6,588 bases of DNA from Phyllobacteriaceae bacterium UBA1059 (GCA_002316345.1 DCDI01000066.1:24121-30708); one strand, 5' to 3'. Shown: positions 1-5,533, counted from the first letter of the stretch. The notes: generated by a model not told the origin, from the sequence alone. Numbers and translations: made by a program.

Positions 1-597
1 GACATCGCTTCGTCGCGCGCGGAGGATCGCGACGGGCGGCGCGGCGTGGCCGGTAACGTGTTGATTTTCAAGGTCGCGGGTGCGGCCTGTGACAAGGGTT
101 GGTCGCTGGAAACCTGTGAGCGGGCGGCCCGCAAGGCGAATGCGCAGACCTATACGATGGGCGTCGCACTGGAGCCCTGCTCCATGCCGCAGACACGGCG
201 CTACAACTTCAGCATCGGCCCGCAGGACATGGAAGTGGGCGTCGGCATCCATGGTGAGCCGGGCGTGGCGCGGGAGCCGATGCAGTCGGCGGATGCCGTG
301 GTGGATATGGTGATGAACCGGATTTTCACGGAAATGCCGAGCCAGTCAGGAGACCGGGTGGCAGTGCTCGTGAATTCGTTCGGTTCGACGCCCTTGATGG
401 AGCTTTATGTGCTTTATCGGCGGGTGGAACAGCGTTTGAAGACCAAGGGGCTGACCGTTGCAGCGCGGTGGGTCGGGCATTATTGCACCTCGCTCGACAT
501 GGTCGGCGCCTCGGTTTCGGTGATGCATCTCGATGACGAGCTTGCCGAATTGCTGGCGCATCCCTGCGATACACCCTTCTTCCGGGTTGGGAAATAG
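1..597 (+). CDS. dhaK: Dihydroxyacetone kinase-like subunit DhaK, C-terminal part (start outside window)
   Basis: Ketose-binding subunit of a DhaK-DhaL kinase, which holds a short ketose such as dihydroxyacetone or a tetrulose covalently while DhaL supplies the phosphoryl group in the cytoplasm. The frame is open from base 1 and 198 residues are visible. Aligned by eye to the complete DhaK at 3718-4713 (shared RRGVAG motif), about 136 N-terminal residues are missing, including the GSGHEP and NYAGD active-site segments. The visible part holds GVGIHGEPG, whose His (codon 250-252) is the family's covalent substrate-binding residue, then the GSTPLMELY and SLDMVGASVSV segments typical of the DhaK C-terminus. 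The gene ends with tandem TAG TGA stops. DhaL follows after 55 bases, so the two are probably cotranscribed. It is a clear paralogue of the second DhaK but quite diverged from it. The true substrate (dihydroxyacetone, D- or L-erythrulose) cannot be read from the sequence. Confidence 0.93.
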   Translation, partial: DIASSRAEDRDGRRGVAGNVLIFKVAGAACDKGWSLETCERAARKANAQTYTMGVALEPCSMPQTRRYNFSIGPQDMEVGVGIHGEPGVAREPMQSADAVVDMVMNRIFTEMPSQSGDRVAVLVNSFGSTPLMELYVLYRRVEQRLKTKGLTVAARWVGHYCTSLDMVGASVSVMHLDDELAELLAHPCDTPFFRVGK

Positions 598-623
598 TGA
601 TGCCACAACAATGGCTTATGGGG

Positions 624-645
624 CTTTCGCCTCAGTCTGCGAAAG
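624..645 (+). promoter_or_regulatory. Short stem-loop before the + strand dhaL start
   Basis: In the dhaK-dhaL spacer, CTTTCGC (624-630) and GCGAAAG (639-645) form a perfect 7-bp stem with an 8-base loop. The 3' arm overlaps the only purine-rich stretch (about 641-648) that could act as ribosome binding site for the dhaL start at 653. It could make dhaL translation depend on ribosomes finishing dhaK, but a 7-bp stem may also be chance. Confidence 0.35.
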
Positions 646-652
646 AGACTTC

Positions 653-1291
653 ATGCAAGATCTAGGATCAAAGCGACTGATCGCGATGTTCAGCCAGGCC
701 GCGGCGGCGATCGATGCGCAACGGGATCACCTGTCGGATTTGGATGGGGCGATTGCCGATGCGGATCATGGGATGACGATGTCGCTGGGCTTTCGAGCGG
801 TGACGTCGGCTTTGGCGAAGCTCGATGCGGAAGTAAGCCCTTCGGAGGTGTTCAGGACGGCAGCAAAGGCTTTTCTGGACGCGGTCGGGGCCTCGACCGG
901 GCCGCTTTATGCGAGCGGATTTCTCAATGCAGCCAAGCGCTTGGATGGTTCAGACGTGCTGGACCCTGCGGCGATGCTGGAGGGGATTGCGGCCGGCATT
1001 GCGGCGCGTGGAAAGGGAAGCCGGGGGGAGAAGACGATGCTGGATGTCTGGCTTCCGGCGGCGGAAGCGGCGCAGCAGGCGCTTCGGGAAAACCCTGCGA
1101 AATTATGGGCTTACGTGCGCCAGGCTGCTGCTGACGGGGCTGAATCGACACGCGCAATGATGGCGGTGCGGGGGCGTGCGGCGCGGGTGGGGGAGCGGTC
1201 GATCGGGCATATCGATCCCGGCGCAGTGTCGGCCTTGCTTATCGTGGAAGCGATGGCCGGAACTATGGGCGAAAACACGGAAAATCTGTAG
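653..1291 (+). CDS. dhaL: Dihydroxyacetone kinase-like subunit DhaL
   Basis: Nucleotide-binding, phosphoryl-transferring partner of the DhaK encoded just upstream; 212 residues, the usual DhaL length of about 210. The family's metal-binding Asp cluster is present at residues 31, 36 and 38 (LDGAIADADHG), but the normal GDGDHG reads ADADHG, both glycines being alanine. Further family segments are STGPLYASGF (81-90), GEKTMLDVWLPA (126-137) and ARVGERSIGHIDPGA (177-191). The frame is open back to 533 inside dhaK. The ATG at 653 is chosen because it gives the normal length and puts the Asp residues at exactly the same numbers as in the second DhaL. A weak purine-rich site (641-648) precedes it. 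An in-frame ATG at 611 would add 14 residues and has no visible binding site. No DhaM is visible nearby, so the phosphoryl donor (ATP or a distant PTS protein) is open. The gene ends just before a convergent terminator. Confidence 0.92.
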   Translation: MQDLGSKRLIAMFSQAAAAIDAQRDHLSDLDGAIADADHGMTMSLGFRAVTSALAKLDAEVSPSEVFRTAAKAFLDAVGASTGPLYASGFLNAAKRLDGSDVLDPAAMLEGIAAGIAARGKGSRGEKTMLDVWLPAAEAAQQALRENPAKLWAYVRQAAADGAESTRAMMAVRGRAARVGERSIGHIDPGAVSALLIVEAMAGTMGENTENL

Positions 1292-1293
1292 GA

Positions 1294-1328
1294 AAACGGC
1301 CGAAAATTTCCGGGATTGTCGGCCGTTT
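1294..1328. terminator. Bidirectional hairpin terminator between convergent operons
   Basis: AAACGGCCGA (1294-1303) and TCGGCCGTTT (1319-1328) form a perfect 10-bp stem with a 15-base loop. It lies 2 bases after the + strand dhaL stop and 29 bases beyond the - strand isomerase stop, as expected for a shared terminator of convergent genes. The T run is short in both directions (TTT then CTCC on +, TTTT then CC on -), so it is likely but not ideal as an intrinsic terminator. Confidence 0.75.
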
Positions 1329-1357
1329 CTCCGGTTTTACGCCACCAGAGCGGAAAT

Positions 1358-1825
1358 TTAGGCCGCGTTTCCGTGATACTTCGCATCAAGCGCGTCGATG
1401 GCCTGCACGTTGCCGGCCGAGCGACCGTTCGGATCGAACTCGGACGCCAGATAGGCTTCGGCGACGGTCTTCGCGAGCTCGGGCCCGATCACGCGCGCAC
1501 CCATGGTGATGATCTGCGCATTGTTGGACGACGCTGCCTTTTCCGCCGAGTAAGCATCGTGAGTCTGGGCGGCGCGGATGCCGGGCACCTTGTTGGCGGA
1601 CAGCGCCACGCCGATGCCGGTGCCGCAGCAAAGAATCGCGCGGTCATAGGTGCCGTCGAGAATGCCGCTGGCAACACGCTCAGAGAGGTTGGCGTAAAGC
1701 TCGCTGGAGCCGGCCGGGGGCGTGCTGAGTTCCGAGACTTCCAGACCGTCGCGGGTGGACAGATGTTCGGCCAAAGCCTTGGCGAGAGGAGCGCCGGCGC
1801 TGTCGCCGGCAATTGCGATCTTCAT
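1358..1825 (-). CDS. rpiB: RpiB/LacAB-family sugar-phosphate isomerase, EryI/DerI-like (probable tetrulose 4-phosphate isomerase)
   Basis: Cytoplasmic aldose-ketose isomerase of 155 residues, normal for the family. It has an N-terminal MKIAIAGDSAG strand and phosphate loop, the catalytic Cys67 in CCGTGIG (66-72), and then GIRAAQTHDAYSAEKA and IITMGARVIGPELA. Its text, including SNNAQ (100-104) and GRSAGNVQAI (134-143), resembles from memory the Brucella erythritol isomerase EryI more than E. coli RpiB. Asp-His near the N-terminus of RpiB is Asp8-Ser9 here, and the His that E. coli RpiB is thought to use for ring opening aligns with Ser100. Conversion of D-erythrulose 4-phosphate to D-erythrose 4-phosphate is therefore the favoured role; ribose 5-phosphate isomerisation is the alternative. 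The ATG at 1825 is preceded by GGAGAGAA (1829-1836). It is the last gene of the - strand operon, 30 bases after the dehydrogenase, and ends near the convergent terminator. Confidence 0.9.
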   Translation of the reverse strand: MKIAIAGDSAGAPLAKALAEHLSTRDGLEVSELSTPPAGSSELYANLSERVASGILDGTYDRAILCCGTGIGVALSANKVPGIRAAQTHDAYSAEKAASSNNAQIITMGARVIGPELAKTVAEAYLASEFDPNGRSAGNVQAIDALDAKYHGNAA

Positions 1826-1845
1826 GGGTTCTCTCCGTCGATTGA

Positions 1846-1870
1846 ACGATGCCCCTCAGGAGGGCATCGT
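1846..1870 (-). promoter_or_regulatory. Stem-loop carrying the dehydrogenase stop codon in its loop
   Basis: Read on the - strand, ACGATGCCC (1870-1862) pairs perfectly over 9 bp with GGGCATCGT (1854-1846), leaving a 7-base loop that contains the TGA of the alcohol dehydrogenase (1858-1856). There is no T run after it, so it is not a normal terminator. It sits 9 bases before the isomerase ribosome binding site and could affect mRNA 3' stability or coupling of the two genes. Confidence 0.5.
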
Positions 1871-2902
1871 GATCTGGATCTTGACGTCGGTCGGGCGGCC
1901 TTCCACGGCGCGGTCGAAGGCTTCGATCGACTTCTCGAAAGGATAGGTGTCGGAGATCAGCGGCTTCAGGTCGACCTTGCCGGAACCCATCATCTGGATG
2001 GCGCGTGGATACTGGTGGGCGTAGCGGAACACGGTCTCGAAGCGGGCTTCCTTCGTGGAGGCCAGCGACCAATCGACCGGGGTCGGCTCGACCGGCATGC
2101 CGACCACGACGACGCAGCCCCCGGGGCGCAGGGTGTCGAGCAGGGTTGCCCAAGCCTTCGGCGAACCGCTGGCTTCGAACACGACGTCGGCACCCCAGCC
2201 TTCGGTGATGCCGTCGACGACGTCCTTGACGTTCTGCGAGCGGATATCGACCGGGACGATGCCAGGATACTGACCGGCAATCGCCAGCTTTTCAGCCGAA
2301 AGGTCGGCAATCACCACGGTAGCGCAACCGCCGGCCAGCGCCGCCAGCGCGATCATGATGCCGATCGGGCCGGCACCGATCACAACGCCGACATCGCCGG
2401 GCGCAATCCTGGCCTTTTGCGCGGCCTGGAGGCCAACGGCGAAGGGCTCGATCATCGCGCCTTCGGCGAAGGACACGTTATCAGGCAATTTGAAGGTGTA
2501 GGCAGCGGGATGCACGACCTGCGCAGTGAGAACGCCATGAACCGGCGGGGTCGCCCAGAACTGCACGGCCGGATCGACATTATACATGCCGAGGCGCGAG
2601 GCACGGGAATTGCTGTCCGGGATACCCGGCTCCATGCAAACGCGGTCGCCGGCCTTGAGGTTGGTGACGTTCGAGCCGACTTCCACCACCGTGCCGGCGG
2701 CTTCATGACCAAGCACCATCGGCGCGTTGACGACGAAGGGTCCGATCTTGCCGTGGGTGTAATAATGAACATCGGAACCGCAGACGCCTACGGTGTGGAT
2801 CGCGATCTTCACGTCGTTCGGACCGACTTCGCTGGGCAGGTCGATCTCGCGCAGCGCAAGCTCGCCTTTGCGTTCAAGAACGAGAGAGCGGGTTTCAGTC
2901 AT
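1856..2902 (-). CDS. Zinc-dependent medium-chain alcohol dehydrogenase, sorbitol/xylitol dehydrogenase-like
   Basis: Cytoplasmic NAD-dependent polyol dehydrogenase of 348 residues, the usual length for sorbitol/xylitol dehydrogenases. The N-terminal catalytic domain carries the active-site zinc ligands Cys41 (GVCGSD), His66-Glu67 (GHE) and Glu152 (IEPFAVG). The Rossmann domain has GAGPIG (176-181) and Asp200 at the end of the second strand (VVIAD), which favours NAD over NADP. The lobe that in many relatives holds a four-Cys structural zinc (about residues 91-108, EPGIPDSNS onward) has no cysteine, as in mammalian sorbitol dehydrogenase. GMYNVDP and ATPPVHG after it also match that family. 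It would oxidise a polyol to a ketose. Xylitol, sorbitol, erythritol and L-threitol are all possible; EltD of M. smegmatis is a tetritol dehydrogenase of this superfamily. The ATG at 2902 follows GGAG (2911-2908) at 5 bases. It is fifth of the six operon genes visible, after a 147-base spacer with two stem-loops. Confidence 0.9.
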   Translation of the reverse strand: MTETRSLVLERKGELALREIDLPSEVGPNDVKIAIHTVGVCGSDVHYYTHGKIGPFVVNAPMVLGHEAAGTVVEVGSNVTNLKAGDRVCMEPGIPDSNSRASRLGMYNVDPAVQFWATPPVHGVLTAQVVHPAAYTFKLPDNVSFAEGAMIEPFAVGLQAAQKARIAPGDVGVVIGAGPIGIMIALAALAGGCATVVIADLSAEKLAIAGQYPGIVPVDIRSQNVKDVVDGITEGWGADVVFEASGSPKAWATLLDTLRPGGCVVVVGMPVEPTPVDWSLASTKEARFETVFRYAHQYPRAIQMMGSGKVDLKPLISDTYPFEKSIEAFDRAVEGRPTDVKIQITMPS

Positions 2903-2917
2903 GGAAGCTCCGGTGAG

Positions 2918-2965
2918 ACCGCTTCGGCCTCTTCATGGAAAGTAAGGAGGTCTGCCGAAGGCGGT
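2918..2965 (-). promoter_or_regulatory. Stem-loop abutting the alcohol dehydrogenase ribosome binding site
   Basis: Read on the - strand, ACCGCCTTCGGC (2965-2954) pairs with GCCGAAGCGGT (2928-2918), giving 11 bp with one bulged base and a 25-base loop. The stem ends 6 bases before the GGAG ribosome binding site (2911-2908) of the dehydrogenase. The loop contains CCTCCTT (2950-2944), which could compete for a GGAG sequence. A role in translation control of this gene is possible but unproven. Confidence 0.4.
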
Positions 2966-3005
2966 TGCCGCAGTGGCGGAGATCCTGCTGGTCATTATGT
3001 AAGAT

Positions 3006-3032
3006 GCCGGCCCTTCTTTCGGAAGAACCGGC
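3006..3032 (-). promoter_or_regulatory. Intercistronic hairpin after the operon dhaL
   Basis: On the - strand the RNA folds as GCCGG (3032-3028) with CCGGC (3010-3006). The stem continues inward through two G-U pairs and four Watson-Crick pairs to a 5-base CGAAA loop, 11 bp in all. The G-U pairs exist only in the - strand RNA; on + they would be C-A mismatches, which suits a role in the operon mRNA. No T run follows, so it is more likely a processing or stability element, or a partial stop, than a full terminator. It begins 17 bases after the dhaL stop. Confidence 0.5.
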
Positions 3033-3049
3033 GCGTAAGAAACGTTGGC

Positions 3050-3700
3050 TCAGGCTGGTTCGGCGAGGTGTTCCTTGGCGCCTTCGGCCAAGGTCGTCAG
3101 GATGATAGCGCAGGAGGTGGCGCCGGCATCGAGAACGCCGCGCGAGCGTTCGCCCAAGCGGCTGGCGCGGCCGATCTTGGCGACCATGTCGACCGTGGAG
3201 TCCCTGCCCTTCTCGGCAGCAGCGGAAAACGCATCAAGCGCCTCGCCGAACGACTTGCCCTCGGCGTTGGCGGCATCGAAGGCTTCGATCGCGGGCACGA
3301 AAGTGTCGAGCAGCGTCTTGTCGCCGACCTTGGCCGAGCCAACCTCCTGAATGCCTTTGACGCCCTTGTGCAGCATGGCGGAGAAGGTCGCGGGATCGAT
3401 CTGCTCTTTGCCTTCGATGACTTCCGAGAACTCGGTGAACATCATGCCGTAAAGTGGACCCATCGAGCCGCCGATCTCGCTCATCAGAACGTCGCCCAGC
3501 GTGTTCAAGGCCTCGCCCAGGCCGGCATTGCCGTCCTTCAAACGGTCGGCGGCCAGGCCGAAGCCCTTGGCCATGTTCACGCCGTGATCGCCGTCACCGA
3601 TCTTGCCGTCGATCTCGCTGAGATAGGCGCGGTTTTCGACGATGCGGTCTGCCATGCGCAAAACGATGGCGCCGGAAGCGGAATTGCTGAAGCTCTGCAT
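3050..3700 (-). CDS. dhaL: Dihydroxyacetone kinase-like subunit DhaL, operon copy
   Basis: Phosphoryl-transfer subunit working with the DhaK encoded immediately upstream; 216 residues, full length. The canonical metal/nucleotide site is intact: Asp31, Asp36 and Asp38 in EIDGKIGDGDHG (29-40). GGSMGPLYG (77-85), GDKTLLDTFVPA (126-137) and ASRLGERSRGVLDAG (179-193) are further family blocks. The frame is open upstream to 4300 inside dhaK, but residues before Met at 3700 are out-of-frame dhaK text. The ATG at 3700 is preceded by AGGAAA (3713-3708) and starts 17 bases after the dhaK stop. Compared with the + strand DhaL at 653-1291, this copy keeps the normal glycines in GDGDHG. The tight spacing argues for coupled expression with dhaK. 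No DhaM phosphocarrier is present in the operon, so ATP is a plausible direct donor, as in fused kinases, but this cannot be decided here. Confidence 0.94.
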   Translation of the reverse strand: MQSFSNSASGAIVLRMADRIVENRAYLSEIDGKIGDGDHGVNMAKGFGLAADRLKDGNAGLGEALNTLGDVLMSEIGGSMGPLYGMMFTEFSEVIEGKEQIDPATFSAMLHKGVKGIQEVGSAKVGDKTLLDTFVPAIEAFDAANAEGKSFGEALDAFSAAAEKGRDSTVDMVAKIGRASRLGERSRGVLDAGATSCAIILTTLAEGAKEHLAEPA

Positions 3701-3707
3701 GAATGTG

Positions 3708-3713
3708 TTTCCT
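3708..3713 (-). promoter_or_regulatory. Ribosome binding site of the operon dhaL
   Basis: AGGAAA on the - strand, 7 bases before the ATG at 3700. It lies in the 17-base dhaK-dhaL spacer and fixes the dhaL start against the much longer open frame that runs back into dhaK. Confidence 0.65.
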
Positions 3714-3717
3714 GATC

Positions 3718-4713
3718 TCAGAGCATGGCCGGGCAGCTGGCGTCGGCATCGAGGAGGCTCTTCAGCTCCTCGTCCAAGGCCAGAACCGTCAGGCTCGCGC
3801 CGACCATTTCGAGCGAGGTGAAGTAGTTGCCGATGAAGGTGCGGTAGATGGTGAGACCGCGTGCGGTGATCTCGGCTTCTACCGTATCGTTGAGGATATA
3901 AAGCTCGTTCAGCGGCGTTGCGCCGAGACCCGATACGAGTACGGCCACTTCGGTGCCTTCCGGCAGATTGTGGTCGTCGAGCACGATCTGGCACATGTCG
4001 CGGGCCACTTCGGCGGCGCTCTTCAGCGGCTCGACACGGATGCCGGGTTCGCCATGATGGCCGATGCCCACTTCCATTGTGCCGGGCTCGATGGTGAAGT
4101 TGGGATGACCGACGGCCGGCAGCGTGCAGGGACCAAGGCCGACGCCGATGGAGCGGCAATTGTCGATGGTTTTCTGCGAGGTCACGCGGACTTCTTCGAG
4201 GCTGGCACCGGAGGCTGCCTTGGCGCCGCCGATCTTCCACAGGAAGATCTCGCCGGCCACGCCACGGCGGCGGTCGCGCTCTTCCGGTACTGCCGAACAC
4301 ACGTCGTCATTGGCAACCACAGTGGCGACTTCGATGCCGTCCTTGGCGGCGAGCTTGATCGCCATCTTCACGTTCATGTTGTCGCCGGCATAGTTGCCGT
4401 ACAAGCAGATCACGCCCGCGCCGCCATCGGCTTCCTTGATGGCTTCATGGAAGCTCTTGGCTGTCGGCGACGAGAACAGCTCGCCGACGGCCACGGCGTC
4501 CAGCATGTTGCGGCCGGTGTAACCGACAAAGGCAGGCTCATGGCCGGAGCCGCCACCGGTGATCACGCCGACCTTACCCTTAACGGGTGCTGCCGTGGAA
4601 ACCACGACGCGGCGGTTCTTGTCCGACAGGCGAACCAGGTCTTTGTGGGCCTTTACGAAGCCGCGGACGCTATCGTCGGCCACATCATCGGGATTGTTGA
4701 TGAAACGCTGCAT
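3718..4713 (-). CDS. dhaK: Dihydroxyacetone kinase-like subunit DhaK, operon copy (probable tetrulose or dihydroxyacetone kinase)
   Basis: Complete ketose-binding subunit of 331 residues, the normal DhaK length. It opens with the family signature MQRFINNPDDV and GFVKAH. The substrate site is visible: His58 in GGGSGHEP (53-60), Asp111 in NYAGDNMN (107-114), and the covalent His220 in GIGHHGEPG. The residue just before that His is also His (219); the paralogue at 1-597 has Ile there. CSAVPEERDRRRGVAG (139-154) and GLGATPLNELY (262-272) are further family blocks. The ATG at 4713 is chosen over an upstream ATG at 4782 because it matches the family N-terminus and has GGAG at 6 bases. The upstream start would overlap the preceding dehydrogenase gene. 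It lies between the short-chain dehydrogenase and DhaL, so it most likely phosphorylates the ketose made by that dehydrogenase. D-erythrulose is the favoured guess by analogy with M. smegmatis; dihydroxyacetone is the alternative. Confidence 0.95.
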   Translation of the reverse strand: MQRFINNPDDVADDSVRGFVKAHKDLVRLSDKNRRVVVSTAAPVKGKVGVITGGGSGHEPAFVGYTGRNMLDAVAVGELFSSPTAKSFHEAIKEADGGAGVICLYGNYAGDNMNVKMAIKLAAKDGIEVATVVANDDVCSAVPEERDRRRGVAGEIFLWKIGGAKAASGASLEEVRVTSQKTIDNCRSIGVGLGPCTLPAVGHPNFTIEPGTMEVGIGHHGEPGIRVEPLKSAAEVARDMCQIVLDDHNLPEGTEVAVLVSGLGATPLNELYILNDTVEAEITARGLTIYRTFIGNYFTSLEMVGASLTVLALDEELKSLLDADASCPAML

Positions 4714-4719
4714 GATGAA

Positions 4720-4723
4720 CTCC
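4720..4723 (-). promoter_or_regulatory. Ribosome binding site of the operon dhaK
   Basis: GGAG on the - strand, 6 bases before the ATG at 4713. It decides this start over the in-frame ATG at 4782, which would add 23 residues unlike any DhaK N-terminus and overlap the dehydrogenase gene. The remaining spacer back to 4759 is A/T-richer than the surroundings, with no clear structure. Confidence 0.6.
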
Positions 4724-4759
4724 GACGCGATCGAGAAATCTGTTCTGATAAAATGTGGA

Positions 4760-5533
4760 TCAGATGATGGTGTAGCCGCCATCGATCAGGAGATCGGCGC
4801 CGTTGATCATCTGGGCGCCGTCGGAAGCCAGAAACACGGCTGCGGCTGCGATCTCTTCCGGAAAGGCGAAGCGGCCGGCGGGAATGCGCTTCTTGGCGTC
4901 CTCGCCCTTCTGGCCGCCCCAGGCCTGCTTGCCGAGTTCGGTCAAAACGATGGTCGGCGAAATCGTGTTCACGGTAATGCCGTGCTTGCCCCATTCGGCG
5001 GCGAGCGTCTTGGACAGGCCGATGACGCCGAACTTGGAGGCGCAGTAAGCGACATGCTCGTCGATCGCGACCGTGCCGGCCTGCGATGCCAAATTGATGA
5101 TGCGGCCCTTGGTACCGGCGGCGATCATGACGCGCCCGACAGCCTGGGACAGCAGGAACGTGCCGCTCAGATTAATGGCGATGGTCTTGTTCCAAGCGTC
5201 GAGCGACAGCTCTTCGGCAGGGGCAAGTGCGACGATGCCAGCGCTGTTCACGGCGATGTCGATCTGCCCGAAGGCGTCGACCACGGCCTGTACGGCTGAT
5301 TGCACGGAAGCGGGATCGGACACATCACAGCGGAACGCCTTGGCCTGACCGCCCAGCGTGTCGGCCTGAGACTGCGCCGCGGCTTCGTTGAGGTCGAGCA
5401 AGGCAACCCGCGCACCCTTGGCAGCGAGCGCCGATGCAATCGCCGCACCGATGCCGGAACCAGCACCCGTGACCAGCGCCACGCGATCCGTCAGCGGGAA
5501 ATTGAGGTCGATTGTGGGGGCGACGTCGCTCAT
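4760..5533 (-). CDS. Short-chain dehydrogenase/reductase, GolD/DthD-like polyol dehydrogenase
   Basis: Cytoplasmic NAD-dependent SDR of 257 residues, classical SDR length. The cofactor loop is TGAGSGIG (22-29), with Asp47 after the second strand (LLDLN) indicating NAD. NSAG is at 96-99 and the catalytic tetrad is Asn121, Ser150, Tyr163 and Lys167 (YCASK). The segments ISPTIVLTELGKQAW (191-205), IPAGRFAFPEEIAAAA (217-232) and the C-terminal IDGGYTI match, from memory, the SDR group containing Listeria GolD and mycobacterial D-threitol dehydrogenase. Members of that group sit beside DhaK/DhaL kinases and RpiB-type isomerases, exactly as here. Oxidation of D-threitol to D-erythrulose, or glycerol to dihydroxyacetone, are the leading possibilities. 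The ATG at 5533 follows AAGGA (5546-5542) at 8 bases. It lies 46 bases before dhaK and 70 bases after the sugar-binding protein gene, with a strong hairpin in the latter spacer. Confidence 0.9.
   Translation of the reverse strand: MSDVAPTIDLNFPLTDRVALVTGAGSGIGAAIASALAAKGARVALLDLNEAAAQSQADTLGGQAKAFRCDVSDPASVQSAVQAVVDAFGQIDIAVNSAGIVALAPAEELSLDAWNKTIAINLSGTFLLSQAVGRVMIAAGTKGRIINLASQAGTVAIDEHVAYCASKFGVIGLSKTLAAEWGKHGITVNTISPTIVLTELGKQAWGGQKGEDAKKRIPAGRFAFPEEIAAAAVFLASDGAQMINGADLLIDGGYTII

Noticed and set aside
46..597. GTG at 46 as the start of a separate short protein
   Set aside because: The frame is open to base 1 and the upstream codons (RDGRRGVAG) match the interior of DhaK, so this is an internal Val of a gene cut by the window edge.
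533..652. Possible frameshifted DhaK-DhaL fusion on the + strand
   Set aside because: DhaK ends normally with tandem stops after its conserved C-terminus, and DhaL begins with a normal N-terminus at 653. The open overlap is out-of-frame text, not broken coding sequence.
1351..1379. Second inverted repeat CGGAAA/TTTCCG (about 1351-1377) near the isomerase stop
   Set aside because: Only 6 bp and partly inside coding sequence; weaker than the adjacent 10-bp terminator stem and easily due to chance.
2933..2995. 20-codon open frame in the dhaL-dehydrogenase spacer as a leader peptide gene
   Set aside because: It has no visible ribosome binding site and is too short to judge, so it is mentioned only as part of the spacer observation.
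1316..3715. Very long open frame (799 codons) on the + strand across the isomerase, alcohol dehydrogenase and dhaL genes
   Set aside because: It lies antisense to three convincing genes in a GC-rich genome where stop codons are rare in such frames. Its product is rich in Gly, Asp, His and Arg with no recognisable family, and it has no plausible start site.
3701..4300. N-terminal extension of the operon DhaL to 4300, suggesting a fusion
   Set aside because: The extra residues are out-of-frame dhaK sequence. A ribosome binding site and the family N-terminus place the start at 3700.
3703..4767. 354-codon + strand open frame opposite the operon dhaK
   Set aside because: It is an antisense shadow of a gene with clear active-site motifs, and shows no protein family of its own.
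4714..4782. 23-residue N-terminal extension of the operon DhaK
   Set aside because: It would overlap the preceding dehydrogenase gene and is unlike DhaK N-termini; GGAG supports the start at 4713.
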